Virus record (IMG/VR): IMGVR_UViG_3300013136_000033
Coordinates: 1-29,348 of that record
Direction: 5' to 3' (one strand)
Length of the DNA: 29,348 nt
Source of the DNA: a virus
Below are positions 21,061 to 28,701 of the stretch, piece by piece; the first letter of the stretch is position 1, and every line of letters begins with the position of its first letter. The position numbers and the translations under genes were made by a program. The notes beneath the pieces were generated by a model. It did not search any database. It was not told the origin of the DNA and worked only from the letters and a program-made list of their open reading frames with translations.

Positions 21061-21106
21061 ATTATAGTACTTAATTTTTAGAAGTCCTTCAATTTCTTGA
21101 AGGACT
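21061..21106 (-). promoter_or_regulatory. TATAAT box with adjacent perfect palindrome (possible operator)
   Basis: On the minus strand a perfect TATAAT (plus 21061-21066) is preceded by a palindrome with 10-base arms AGTCCTTCAA and TTGAAGGACT (plus 21083-21092 and 21097-21106) around a 4-base centre. A TTGAAG inside the palindrome lies 20 bases from the TATAAT box, longer than ideal. The same element just follows the stop of the upstream gene, and as RNA forms a 10-bp hairpin with GAAA loop, so it may instead be a terminator lacking a U tract. Confidence 0.45.
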
Positions 21107-21122
21107 CATCAACAATTAAGTA

Positions 21123-21485
21123 TTACTCTAAACCAAATTGTGCTTTTGAAACCATTTTATTATTTTGAAACATTGCATTCATATTTCCCATTATTGAAGT
21201 TCCTTTCCATTGATACATAACAGTTTTATATTCAGCAATATCAGAACTAGATAATAATTCCCCCTTAGAACCAAGAATTTCTACAACTTCTTCATAACTC
21301 ATACCTTCTTGAATTTTAGTAAATTGTTCCATAGTTACACCTGTTACCTTCTTTTCTATTGATTTAATTATCGCTTTTTCTTCAATAATAGGACTAATTA
21401 TTTCTTTCTTTTTATTAGGAGAAATAATTGAAATAAAAATAAGAATTCCAAATATAATTAAACCCCATTTAAGTATTTTTTTCAT
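21123..21485 (-). CDS. membrane-anchored DUF3862-like protein
   Basis: From ATG 21485, 120 residues; a GAGGTGA ribosome site lies 7 bases upstream and decides against the GTG at 21494. One N-terminal membrane helix (KKILKWGLIIFGILIFISII) is followed by a Lys/Glu-rich linker and a small domain: VTMEQFTKIQEGMSYEEVVE, ILGSKGELLSSSDIA, YKTVMYQWKG, and a C-terminal KMVSKAQFGLE. This is the pattern of the DUF3862/SmpA-OmlA-like fold common in low-GC bacteria and their phages. No lipobox Cys is seen, so it is probably anchored by the helix and faces outward. Confidence 0.65.
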   Translation of the reverse strand: MKKILKWGLIIFGILIFISIISPNKKKEIISPIIEEKAIIKSIEKKVTGVTMEQFTKIQEGMSYEEVVEILGSKGELLSSSDIAEYKTVMYQWKGTSIMGNMNAMFQNNKMVSKAQFGLE

Positions 21486-21509
21486 ATTTATCACCTCACT
21501 TTCTAAGAA

Positions 21510-21743
21510 TTAATTTTTAATTTGCCATAAATGAAAACAGTTAGGATGTAGATTCACATATTCCTCTTTAGGAGGAAATAGCATCGCAACTGTTATTTCA
21601 TTTGGCAAGTATTTATAACGAACATCTCTAATTTCGTCAAAAGTAGGATAACGTATAGGATGAGAAATGCTTAAATGCCAAAATCCAGCATCAATCGAAA
21701 CTATAATCAAAAGCTCTTTTTCTCTAAATACTCCTTGTTTCAT
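21510..21743 (-). CDS. small conserved phage protein (DUF7694-like)
   Basis: A 77-residue protein with IDAGFWHLSISHPIRYPTFD, EIRDVRYKYLP, MLFPPKEEYVNLHPNCFHLW. This string of W-H-x-S, P-T-x-x-E-I-R and P-P-x-x-x-Y-V-N ending in H-L-W fits a short phage family that I recall as DUF7694. Role unknown. It overlaps the helicase-loader gene by 4 bp, so it may act in replication. Confidence 0.6.
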   Translation of the reverse strand: MKQGVFREKELLIIVSIDAGFWHLSISHPIRYPTFDEIRDVRYKYLPNEITVAMLFPPKEEYVNLHPNCFHLWQIKN

Positions 21744-22420
21744 ATTTTTTTTCTCATAAATTCTCTTTTATCATTAGTTGTTATTTTAATTATTTTACAC
21801 ATCTCACTAATACGAGATGAAATTCTATCTCCAAATCTTTGAGTTAGCTCATCTAAATCAAAATTACTTGTTATTATAGTTGGAAGCATACGACTATATC
21901 TTTCATCAATTAAGATATAAAATGTTTCAGAAACCCAATCAGAAGGTTTTTCTGCTCCTAAATCATCAATAATTAATATAGGGGCTGTTGCTAATTTATC
22001 AATCATTTCTTCATTCTTCCAACTACTACGCCTATCTTCAAAATTACTCTTTAATGAAAGTAAAAATCTAGGTGCTTTTATAAATTTAGCTTCTTTTAAG
22101 GCTTGAAATATCTTAACTGAAAAATATGTCTTTCCTGTTCCTGCTTCTCCATAAATATAAAGACCTTTTATTGGATTTTTAATAAATTGATCTACAGCTT
22201 CAAAAACCTTTCTATTTCCTTCTTCTCTAAGTTCTGGTGGCAGTTTCCAATATTTTTTATGTATTCCCGACTTATCCATTCTATTAATAAAATACATACA
22301 TTCATTATGTATTTTAGGCTGATCCCAATGATCCCATTCCCAAACTGCTTTTATATCTTTTTCACAAAACCAACATTTAATTGGTTTAGGTTCTTCTGTT
22401 TTAATCTTGGATGTGGGCAT
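21740..22420 (-). CDS. dnaC: DnaC-like helicase loader (AAA+ ATPase)
   Basis: From ATG 22420, 226 residues, chosen because AGGT lies 4 bases upstream; an ATG at 22462 would overlap the initiator by 62 bp. An N-terminal zinc knuckle (CWFC at residues 16-19, C41) is followed by an AAA+ domain: Walker A GEAGTGKT (91-98), Walker B ILIIDDLGAE (D152, D153), sensor 1 TIITSNF, and an arginine finger region RISSRI. It would load the replicative helicase at the origin together with the initiator encoded just upstream. Confidence 0.87.
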   Translation of the reverse strand: MPTSKIKTEEPKPIKCWFCEKDIKAVWEWDHWDQPKIHNECMYFINRMDKSGIHKKYWKLPPELREEGNRKVFEAVDQFIKNPIKGLYIYGEAGTGKTYFSVKIFQALKEAKFIKAPRFLLSLKSNFEDRRSSWKNEEMIDKLATAPILIIDDLGAEKPSDWVSETFYILIDERYSRMLPTIITSNFDLDELTQRFGDRISSRISEMCKIIKITTNDKREFMRKKI

Positions 22421-23177
22421 ATTTACCTGGTTTTGCCCTATTAGGGTTTTGATACTGTCCATATTGTTGAGTCCCCTTTTTTGGTACTAAATTTATTAAC
22501 CTTTCTACATGTTCGTCATTTTTCATGATCCAATAAAAAGTAGCTTTCCAACCACGATTATTATTACCTGAATAGAAATTATCCTCATAAGCATGAGTTA
22601 TTGCTAATTTAAGGTCGTCTGCTGAATAACTTTTCATTCTTGTTTTTAATGATCTAAGTTTTTCTTGTGTTAATCTTTCTTTAGTTTTTGATTTTTCTAA
22701 ATAAAAATTAAATATCTCACTAAAGATATTATTATCAATAGTATTATTATTATTATTAATATTATTATCTACGTTTAGTTTTCTAAACGAGTCTCGTTTA
22801 GTTTTCTTAACGACCTCGTTTAGTTTTCTAAACAAGTTATCACATTTAGACAATAATCTAACATATTTTCTATTACCTCCATAATCAATATCTTTTTGCA
22901 TTATTGTTTCTATAAATTCTTCTTCTTCTAATTTTTTAATTTTTGGAGTAATTGTTGCTTTTGTTTTTCCTTTTAAAATAGGAGTTTCTTTTATATAAAA
23001 TCCATAGTCAAACCATGTATATTTTTTACCATCTTTTTCTATTCTCATTTTTTCAACATCTTCTGAAGGACTACTACAGAGCCAATATAAATAATCAAGC
23101 AATACAGCTTCTTCAAGACTTATTTCAGATTCTAATTCTTTAAGAGCTAATAAATTTATCTCAACTTTATATCTCAT
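22401..23177 (-). CDS. replication initiator (DnaD/helix-turn-helix type)
   Basis: From ATG 23177, 258 residues; the frame extends to a TTG at 23195. The N-terminal half is a winged-helix unit (SEISLEEAVLLDYLYWLC, then KGKTKATITPKIKKLEEEEF). A linker with many Asn (NINNNNNTIDNN) follows. The C-terminal domain resembles the DnaD-like phage C-terminal module: SADDLKLAITHAYEDNFYSG and GWKATFYWIMKNDEHVERLI. It should bind the origin, recognise iterons within its own gene and pass the helicase loader to the DNA, as in lambda O-type systems. The product overlaps dnaC by 20 bp. Confidence 0.78.
   Translation of the reverse strand: MRYKVEINLLALKELESEISLEEAVLLDYLYWLCSSPSEDVEKMRIEKDGKKYTWFDYGFYIKETPILKGKTKATITPKIKKLEEEEFIETIMQKDIDYGGNRKYVRLLSKCDNLFRKLNEVVKKTKRDSFRKLNVDNNINNNNNTIDNNIFSEIFNFYLEKSKTKERLTQEKLRSLKTRMKSYSADDLKLAITHAYEDNFYSGNNNRGWKATFYWIMKNDEHVERLINLVPKKGTQQYGQYQNPNRAKPGKYAHIQD
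22725..22771. other. AT-rich tract (candidate DNA unwinding element)
   Basis: A run of TAT and ATT triplets inside the initiator gene, encoding its Asn-rich linker, directly beside three repeats. It is the most AT-rich stretch of the replication block, as expected for the melting region of an origin. Confidence 0.5.
22772..22838. other. three iterons, candidate replication origin
   Basis: Three copies of CGTTTAGTTTTCTAAAC (the middle copy has CTTAAC) begin at 22772, 22795 and 22817, with repeat steps of 23 and 22 bases. Each contains the palindrome GTTTAG/CTAAAC around four T. Because the steps are not multiples of three, the middle copy is read in a different frame (VKKTKR against FRKLN), so protein sequence cannot explain the repetition. 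Together with the AT-rich tract and the position within the initiator gene this is a typical phage origin layout. Confidence 0.65.
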
Positions 23178-23243
23178 ATATTTTGTTTTATCCAAAAAAT
23201 ATCATTTTTATTCTATATTTTCATATCAATTTCTAAACATTGC

Positions 23244-23277
23244 GGGTAAGGTTTGGGAGCTTTACCAAACCCGACCC
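23244..23277. repeat. GC-richer hairpin after DNA-binding protein gene
   Basis: Arms GGGT (23244-23247) and GGTTTGG (23250-23256) pair with CCAAACC (23265-23271) and ACCC (23274-23277), with a small internal loop. It lies in the 107-base gap before the initiator gene, right after the stop of the upstream gene. As minus-strand RNA it is a strong stem but not followed by U, so a processing, regulatory or origin-related role is as likely as termination. Confidence 0.5.
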
Positions 23278-23284
23278 ACACTGA

Positions 23285-24112
23285 TTAGAAAGGAAGGTCC
23301 TTTTTATCAGCAACACTTTTACTAGTATTCTTTTTCTTCATAGTAATCTGTCCATCAATCTCAACATCGTCAACATTATATCCTTTACATCCTTTAGTCC
23401 TCCAATTGGAACAAGACCAAAAGATACCACTTCCATCTTTTCTTGCAACCAACATCATAGTTGCTCCACAGTTAGGACATTTAGGCGGAACTTGAGCTAA
23501 ATCCATCTTAAATTTAGTCATTAGTTCTTGTTGAGTTGGATAACCTTTACTAGAAGAATTAGTTGTTACTTGTCTTCTTGTTTGAGAAACAAATTGTGGT
23601 GTTAATTTCTGAACTTTACCCTGCTTTATGAATAGTTTCAACATTTTTGCTACTAATTCCATTGGGAATAATTGATTCATAGCATTTCTTTGAGCTTTAC
23701 TCATAGCTTTAGCAGAAGCAAATCTATCATCAATTTGACCACTTCTTGTTGATTGTTTGGTGTAACCTCTAGCCATACCCCAAGCACCAATCTTTCTTAA
23801 TTCATCATAGGCATAAACAGCGACATCAATAAATCCATCTCCTTGAGTAACTATTACCTTATCTGTTACTGTCATTCGCGTAAATTTCTTTTTATTGAAT
23901 TCCCACCAAACTGCCTTTGTTCCTTTCCAAGACAATCCTGTTATCTCTTTTCCTGTAGTTTTATCAAGAAAACTATAAACAAGAGCTTCATCAAGTATTT
24001 TTCCTTCGATTTCATTGACTATTTTATTTTCATCAACTAAGTCCATAGCTTCATAAGGAGTTATATCTGATTCTTCTATTTTAACTTCTTCTTTAGTTTC
24101 TTTTCCAGACAT
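23285..24112 (-). CDS. putative ssDNA-binding or annealing protein with zinc ribbon
   Basis: A 275-residue protein. The core (about 25-170) contains EGKILDEALVYSFLDKTTGK, ITGLSWKGTKAVWWEF, and RFASAKAMSKAQRNAMNQLF; the A-x-x-K-A-x-S-K-A-Q-R-N-A motif is common in phage recombination-associated proteins. A topoisomerase-like zinc ribbon follows (CPNCGATM, then CSNWRTKGC, about 213-243), and the very end is DLPF, like an SSB tip. It probably binds single strands during phage recombination or replication, perhaps of the Rad52/RecT/ERF type. It has a GAGGTGA site at plus 24119-24125. Function not proven. Confidence 0.5.
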   Translation of the reverse strand: MSGKETKEEVKIEESDITPYEAMDLVDENKIVNEIEGKILDEALVYSFLDKTTGKEITGLSWKGTKAVWWEFNKKKFTRMTVTDKVIVTQGDGFIDVAVYAYDELRKIGAWGMARGYTKQSTRSGQIDDRFASAKAMSKAQRNAMNQLFPMELVAKMLKLFIKQGKVQKLTPQFVSQTRRQVTTNSSSKGYPTQQELMTKFKMDLAQVPPKCPNCGATMMLVARKDGSGIFWSCSNWRTKGCKGYNVDDVEIDGQITMKKKNTSKSVADKKDLPF

Positions 24113-24130
24113 TTTTTTTCACCTCGCTTT

Positions 24131-24337
24131 CTAGTCTAATAATTTATAACTTCTATCATTAAATTTATCTGGGTGCTCTATACTTTCTATAAAACAATTT
24201 TGACAACCATTAATCCAATTCCCACGATAATTTATAAGTGTTCTATCACAAAGTTCTCTTTTTTTTTCACAAAAAGGACAAATATATCTTTTTTTTACTT
24301 GCTTTTTCTTTATATGAAATTCTAATTTCTTTTTCAT
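24131..24337 (-). CDS. zinc-ribbon protein
   Basis: A 68-residue basic protein with CPFC (residues 20-23), C30, and CQNC (about 45-48): at least four cysteines suited to one zinc ribbon. The N-terminus is a poly-basic helix (MKKKLEFHIKKKQVKKR) that could bind nucleic acid. It overlaps the YkgJ-like gene by 4 bp. Not recognised further. Confidence 0.55.
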   Translation of the reverse strand: MKKKLEFHIKKKQVKKRYICPFCEKKRELCDRTLINYRGNWINGCQNCFIESIEHPDKFNDRSYKLLD

Positions 24338-25338
24338 GTTTTATTAGCTAAAGTTTTAACAAAAGACTCAAAATCATTCATAGATGGTTTTTTTTGCATT
24401 AATTCAACAAAACCTTTTACTACGTCAAATACTTTATTTTCAACATAAAGAAAATCATCTTGTGTAGAGTTTTCATCATAGATAGTTTTAATTACTCTTG
24501 GGTCTTCTGAAAAAGTATTAAATGAATCAAAGTTATAAATAAGATTACCTAAAAATACTATTACATGTGAATTTGGACTAAATAAAGGTTTTATATCAGA
24601 ATTTTTATTTTCTTCTGTCATAGCATAAAATCCATTAGAAGTTAGAAGATTTAAAATTTTTGAGAAAAGATTACTTCCTTCTTGATGTTCTCCAAAACCT
24701 TGAGAAGATAAATAATCTTTTAATGTTGTAGTTTCTTTTTCTTCAAATCCTGGACAAAATCCTTTTTGGTCTGTTTGAAGCATAAACATTTCTTCTCTTT
24801 CACCTGTTTTTTTCTCTATTTGTTGGAATCTTCCACAAGGATATAAACGACAGATAATTGGTCTATTTTTATGAATACTACAAACCCATCTATCAATTTT
24901 AATTCCACTTAATATTTTTGCTGCATTTTTAGGATCAGTTTTTATTTGTTCAATAAGATTTTTCATTTCTTCTTTATTTCCTTGTGCTTTTTCTTCGATC
25001 TTTTTTAAAGCATCTTTTATATCAATTGCAGGCATTAAGAAAGGACAGTGAGTAACTTTAGTATCACCCATTTTAAGAAAGTTTAATCTAAGAACAGGAA
25101 GACCTGAAGAAGGACCTAAATAGAAATCAACAAAATCTTTTTGGAAAATCTCTTTCGTAGTCAGTTTTAATTCATTTCTTAATCTAATCATATCGTAACA
25201 ATTTATCAGTACGTCAATATTCCAACAGCATTTACCACATGCTGTACATTTGAACTGAAACTTATCATCTGGTTTAAGTTGATTCTCTTTTTTATTTAAG
25301 AGATTTTCTACTATTTTCTTTTGATCTTTTATATTCAT
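24334..25338 (-). CDS. YkgJ-family cysteine-cluster protein
   Basis: A 334-residue protein with the zinc/iron-chelating YkgJ domain: FKCTACGKCCWN (C31, C34, C37, C38), HCPFL (C98) and WVCSIHKNRPIICRLYPCGR (C153, C163, C168). The spacing between the second and third clusters holds a helical insert (about 105-145), longer than usual. The C-terminal 130 residues match nothing I recognise. Family members bind zinc or an iron-sulfur centre; their function is mostly unknown. It is the first gene behind the promoter at 25363-25391. Confidence 0.75.
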   Translation of the reverse strand: MNIKDQKKIVENLLNKKENQLKPDDKFQFKCTACGKCCWNIDVLINCYDMIRLRNELKLTTKEIFQKDFVDFYLGPSSGLPVLRLNFLKMGDTKVTHCPFLMPAIDIKDALKKIEEKAQGNKEEMKNLIEQIKTDPKNAAKILSGIKIDRWVCSIHKNRPIICRLYPCGRFQQIEKKTGEREEMFMLQTDQKGFCPGFEEKETTTLKDYLSSQGFGEHQEGSNLFSKILNLLTSNGFYAMTEENKNSDIKPLFSPNSHVIVFLGNLIYNFDSFNTFSEDPRVIKTIYDENSTQDDFLYVENKVFDVVKGFVELMQKKPSMNDFESFVKTLANKT

Positions 25339-25362
25339 ATATTATCTTAATTTTCTTTTTTA

Positions 25363-25391
25363 ATTATACTATATTTTGGCTTCAAAGTCAA
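25363..25391 (-). promoter_or_regulatory. sigma70-type promoter for replication block
   Basis: On the minus strand TTGACT (25391-25386) and TATAAT (25368-25363) are separated by exactly 17 bases. The -35 box overlaps the stop codon of the gene upstream. Transcription would start near 25356, about 18 bases before ATG 25338. Best promoter match in the window. Confidence 0.75.
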
Positions 25392-26041
25392 CCAAAAATA
25401 ATATCACTGAAATATTCTGCAACCTGATTTTGAACCTTTGATAGTCTTTCTATAATCTTCTGTGCCCCTTCTTTATTTATCTTTCTTTTATCAAGATGAG
25501 TTAAGATATTTTCAACCTTTTCAAGATATTCAATATAATATCCAAGTTCATTTTCTTGAATATCTCCAATTTTATGTCCTTTTATTTTTTTAATTTCTTG
25601 TGCTAGTCTTGTACTTGACCAACCTTCATCATGAGCTTTTTCAATCCATTTAAATCTTGAATTTCCATCAAAATTATTCTTCGTCTTACTATAAGAGTCA
25701 GTGAATGAGGCGACTAAAAAATGACTCCATGTAAGATTCATTTCTCTATAATGTCTGGGATATGCTCTTGAAACTCTCCTATAATGATTCATTGTGGTTA
25801 AAGACTCATGAACATCTTGAGCAAATTTTTCTAATCCTTTTTCTCCATAAACACTATTGATTTTATTAACAATATCCCCCTTAAACCATTGATTACGTAT
25901 ATCAACTTCCTTTGAGGTCATCCAAAGACCAACAAAATCCTCCCATTGATTGGCTTTAACTAAATATGTAGGATCTAAACTTATTGGATCAGTATTAACA
26001 ACCTCTCCTGTTTCCACAGGTTTTATAGCTTTATCTTCCAT
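25388..26041 (-). CDS. hypothetical DNA-associated phage protein
   Basis: A 217-residue mostly helical protein: WEDFVGLWMTSKEVDIRNQW, VNKINSVYGEKGLEKFAQDV, YRRVSRAYPRHYREMNLTWS, KWIEKAHDEGWSSTRLAQEI, and a C-terminal coiled coil. The GW-S-S-x-x-L-A-x-E-I part looks like a helix-turn-helix. The general pattern (KIN..YGE...FA) recalls helical DNA-binding proteins of mobile elements and phages. The role is unknown. It overlaps the gene upstream by 11 bp. Confidence 0.5.
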   Translation of the reverse strand: MEDKAIKPVETGEVVNTDPISLDPTYLVKANQWEDFVGLWMTSKEVDIRNQWFKGDIVNKINSVYGEKGLEKFAQDVHESLTTMNHYRRVSRAYPRHYREMNLTWSHFLVASFTDSYSKTKNNFDGNSRFKWIEKAHDEGWSSTRLAQEIKKIKGHKIGDIQENELGYYIEYLEKVENILTHLDKRKINKEGAQKIIERLSKVQNQVAEYFSDIIFG

Positions 26042-26402
26042 ATTTTTTTTTGAGTAAGCCTAATTTATATAACTTAGAACGTATAATACTATTCTGAAAT
26101 ATTGATTTAGATAGTTGTTGAGCTTCGTGATCCCAAATATTAAGTCTCAAATCCCACAAGGTCTTAATTTGCTCAGTGCTTACTAAATCTTTTTTAGTGT
26201 AAACATAGGCAATAAGCCTTAAAGCAAAATCAGAGAATTGGTTGGGTGGTAATTTTAACCTATTTTCTATCCCATAACCACCTTTAGAAATCATATTTAC
26301 ATAAGCGTCATTTATTCTGCCTCCTGTAAATAATTCAAAACCTATAAAGTTGGAAGTAATTGAATCAATCCTAATTTTAAATACTGTTATTTCTTCACTC
26401 AT
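26031..26402 (-). CDS. hypothetical protein
   Basis: A 123-residue protein, not recognised. An N-terminal strand-rich part (EEITVFKIRIDSITSNFIGF, LFTGGRIND) with LKLPPNQFSDFALRLIAYVY is followed by helices and a basic C-terminus (SKLYKLGLLKKKYGR). It overlaps both neighbours by 8-11 bp and lies in the same operon as the phosphatase. Confidence 0.5.
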   Translation of the reverse strand: MSEEITVFKIRIDSITSNFIGFELFTGGRINDAYVNMISKGGYGIENRLKLPPNQFSDFALRLIAYVYTKKDLVSTEQIKTLWDLRLNIWDHEAQQLSKSIFQNSIIRSKLYKLGLLKKKYGR

Positions 26403-27204
26403 AATCTTTTGCTAATAAATCAAATAAATAAAAGCTTTCTTGAAAATAGAATTTCTCTGCTGGTAATTCCAACGCACATAACCTTTGATTTGCTGGTGGA
26501 CAACAGGCACAATCTATTCCAATCTTATTATCCATAACAATAGGCATAAATTTCTGGTTTTTACCCCAAGAATTTTTAGAATTATAATATTTTCCACTAT
26601 AATCTGCTGTATGTCCAAAAATAACCTTTTTTGACCATTTCCAATCACTTTCTATAAATCCTTCTCTTGCCCATATTAAAGTATCAGGGAAATTTAGATT
26701 TTCTGCAACAGTTTTTGTTTGTGGAACTAATCCTGCATGAACAAAAACATAATCTTCTTCTTCATGTAAATATACAGTTTCTTTGAATAAGAAATCAAGG
26801 TGTTTTTTAGGGAAACTACCATTTCTAGGTGGTATCCATTCTGTTGTCCTTCCTAGATTATCCTTATGAAACTTACCAAAATGACCATTATAGTTCACAT
26901 AAGTAGTTTTACCACCATTATAAAACCAATTATAAGGACCATAACGAGGAGCTCCATTTATCCAATCTCTAAATATATCTTCATGATTTCCATATAAAAA
27001 TATGAAGTTTTTATATTGAGAGTGCCATTTTATAAGTTGATTTACTACTTTTCTTGAGTCTGATCCTCTATCTATGTAGTCTCCCATAAATATTACTTTA
27101 TCTTTTTCATAGTCAAGACCAGCTTTTTCAAGCTTTTTCATTAGAGCCATCATTTCTCTATAACAACCATGTAAATCAGCTATACACCAAATTTTATTCT
27201 CCAT
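26395..27204 (-). CDS. Ser/Thr protein phosphatase-type metallophosphoesterase
   Basis: A 269-residue calcineurin-like phosphoesterase with all metal motifs: CIADLHGC (D10, H12), GDYIDRG (41-47), YGNHED (GNHE 72-75), VFVHAGL (about 153-159) and VIFGHT (about 194-199). The bacterial/lambda-type PPP pattern GDYIDRG-x-GNHE-HAG-GHT suggests phosphoester removal from proteins, RNA ends or nucleotides with two metal ions. Its start overlaps the RNA ligase gene by 11 bp, so end-trimming for RNA repair is an attractive but unproven role. Confidence 0.88.
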   Translation of the reverse strand: MENKIWCIADLHGCYREMMALMKKLEKAGLDYEKDKVIFMGDYIDRGSDSRKVVNQLIKWHSQYKNFIFLYGNHEDIFRDWINGAPRYGPYNWFYNGGKTTYVNYNGHFGKFHKDNLGRTTEWIPPRNGSFPKKHLDFLFKETVYLHEEEDYVFVHAGLVPQTKTVAENLNFPDTLIWAREGFIESDWKWSKKVIFGHTADYSGKYYNSKNSWGKNQKFMPIVMDNKIGIDCACCPPANQRLCALELPAEKFYFQESFYLFDLLAKDYE

Positions 27205-28324
27205 ATTTTAATAGAAATTGTGGATTAACTATTTTAAAAGACAACCTGCCTAAATCTTTATCTTGAGTTTCTTCTAAAGGACGAACAACAACTCCCTCTG
27301 CCCAAATATATTTATTAATAACTGATTTTTTAGTAGCATACTCAACCATTTCATCAACAGTATTTTTTAATTCAAAATTACTATCTAAAATAGGTACGGT
27401 TTCTACTCCAAGATTTTTACAGAAAGCAATAAATTCTTTATAAGATAAATATTTTCCTGTGCTAATGTTATAAACATTAAAGAAATAAACTTTTTGACCC
27501 CTAATCAATAGTTTATTATTTTGAATACTTTCTCCTACTAATTCTCCTTGTAGAGCATAATTACCTAATTTCTTGAATTTTTCTTCAATATTAAGGTCAA
27601 TAATAGCTTTCCAAAATTGATTAGTGATATCTCTTGGATACCAAATCTTACGACTACAAACACCAATTTTCCCATTATTGTGAAAAAAAGTAAGACTAGA
27701 ACCATCTATTTTTTCGGTAATGAAAAACTTTTTATTCTTATGTCTATCTAATACTTTAGGTACAGTTTGTAGTCTTATTTCATCTGTTTTAGGAATAAAA
27801 CTTGGGAAAGGTTTTAAATTACTTCCCCATAGTTTAACTGCAAGTTTAGGCCAATGAATCTTAATAAACATTCCCATCTTAACTGGAAGCCAATTTGGAA
27901 ATACTACAGGAATACGAGTTGCTGGGGTATTATTTTGAATAATATATCTTTCATATTTGATTACTCCTAATTCTTTAGTTACATCATCTCCCTCCTTATG
28001 TTTTTTGGTTAATATTGAAATAGGTAGTGCTAATCCCTGAGAAATTTGTTTTCTTAATTTAATCGTTTTCAAACGATATCCACTATGTTCTTTTTGATCT
28101 TCTCCAAGAATGGTTCTTATTCCTGTATCTTTTAAGAAATCAAAACAAGGTAAAACAGGCAGTAATGAATCCACCTCAAAAAATACACAAAGATCCCCCT
28201 CTTTAAATTCTTCTCTTTTAACTACTACATGCCAACCTAAAATATTGGCAACCTCAATACGATCTGCATTAGGGATTTTAGATAATTTATCTATTTTTTG
28301 GATAGTAACAAGTTTTCTATTCAT
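27194..28324 (-). CDS. RNA ligase (DRB0094/Rnl5-like)
   Basis: A 376-residue ATP-dependent RNA ligase. N-terminal OB-like domain: MNRKLVTIQKIDKLSKIPNA, LGWHVVVKREEFKEGDLCVF, FFEVDSLLP. Nucleotidyltransferase domain: motif I KIDG with lysine K205 (FFITEKIDGSS), GKIGVCSRK, motif IV AEGVVVRP (near 344-351) and motif V LSFKIVNPQFL. It joins 3'-OH to 5'-phosphate ends, typically in RNA repair. With the phosphatase next to it and a phage tRNA cluster in the genome, repair of cleaved tRNAs under host defence is the likely role. Confidence 0.87.
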   Translation of the reverse strand: MNRKLVTIQKIDKLSKIPNADRIEVANILGWHVVVKREEFKEGDLCVFFEVDSLLPVLPCFDFLKDTGIRTILGEDQKEHSGYRLKTIKLRKQISQGLALPISILTKKHKEGDDVTKELGVIKYERYIIQNNTPATRIPVVFPNWLPVKMGMFIKIHWPKLAVKLWGSNLKPFPSFIPKTDEIRLQTVPKVLDRHKNKKFFITEKIDGSSLTFFHNNGKIGVCSRKIWYPRDITNQFWKAIIDLNIEEKFKKLGNYALQGELVGESIQNNKLLIRGQKVYFFNVYNISTGKYLSYKEFIAFCKNLGVETVPILDSNFELKNTVDEMVEYATKKSVINKYIWAEGVVVRPLEETQDKDLGRLSFKIVNPQFLLKYGE

Positions 28325-28333
28325 GGTTTAAAA

Positions 28334-28675
28334 TTAATTATTAGTTTTATTTTCTTTAATATTTGTTTTACTTTTAAGTAAAGATAACTGTTTAACACTT
28401 TTCATATTTTTAATTTTCTCTCTTAATTCCTTTATTGTCTTATGTAAATTTTCTTTTTCAAGCACAGCCTTTTCCTTAGTTGTTTTTAATGATTTACGAA
28501 GTTTCTTTCCTTCTTCTATTCTCATCTTATCAAGACAATTAGGAGCAAATTTCATGAAAGACATTAATCTTACTTTATCTAAAGCAAAATTAACACCAAG
28601 TTTTTTATTTGTAAGAATAACTTTTTTATCAATTAATTCCCACTTGTACTCGTTTAGATTACGTGCTAATCCCAT
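28334..28675 (-). CDS. hypothetical coiled-coil protein
   Basis: 113 residues from ATG 28675; AAGGAGGTGA (plus 28681-28690) lies 5-14 bases upstream and decides against the GTG at 28684. The first 50 residues look folded (NLNEYKWELIDKKVILTNKK, LMSFMKFAPNC). Residues 55-100 form a basic coiled coil (LEKENLHKTIKELREKIKNM). The tail is Asn/Lys/Thr-rich. Not recognised. Confidence 0.6.
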   Translation of the reverse strand: MGLARNLNEYKWELIDKKVILTNKKLGVNFALDKVRLMSFMKFAPNCLDKMRIEEGKKLRKSLKTTKEKAVLEKENLHKTIKELREKIKNMKSVKQLSLLKSKTNIKENKTNN

Positions 28676-28701
28676 AATACTCACCTCCTTAAACTATTAA
28701 A

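Noticed and set aside
22772-22838. CRISPR array
   Set aside because: There are only three repeats with spacers of about 6 bases, inside a coding gene and without cas genes.
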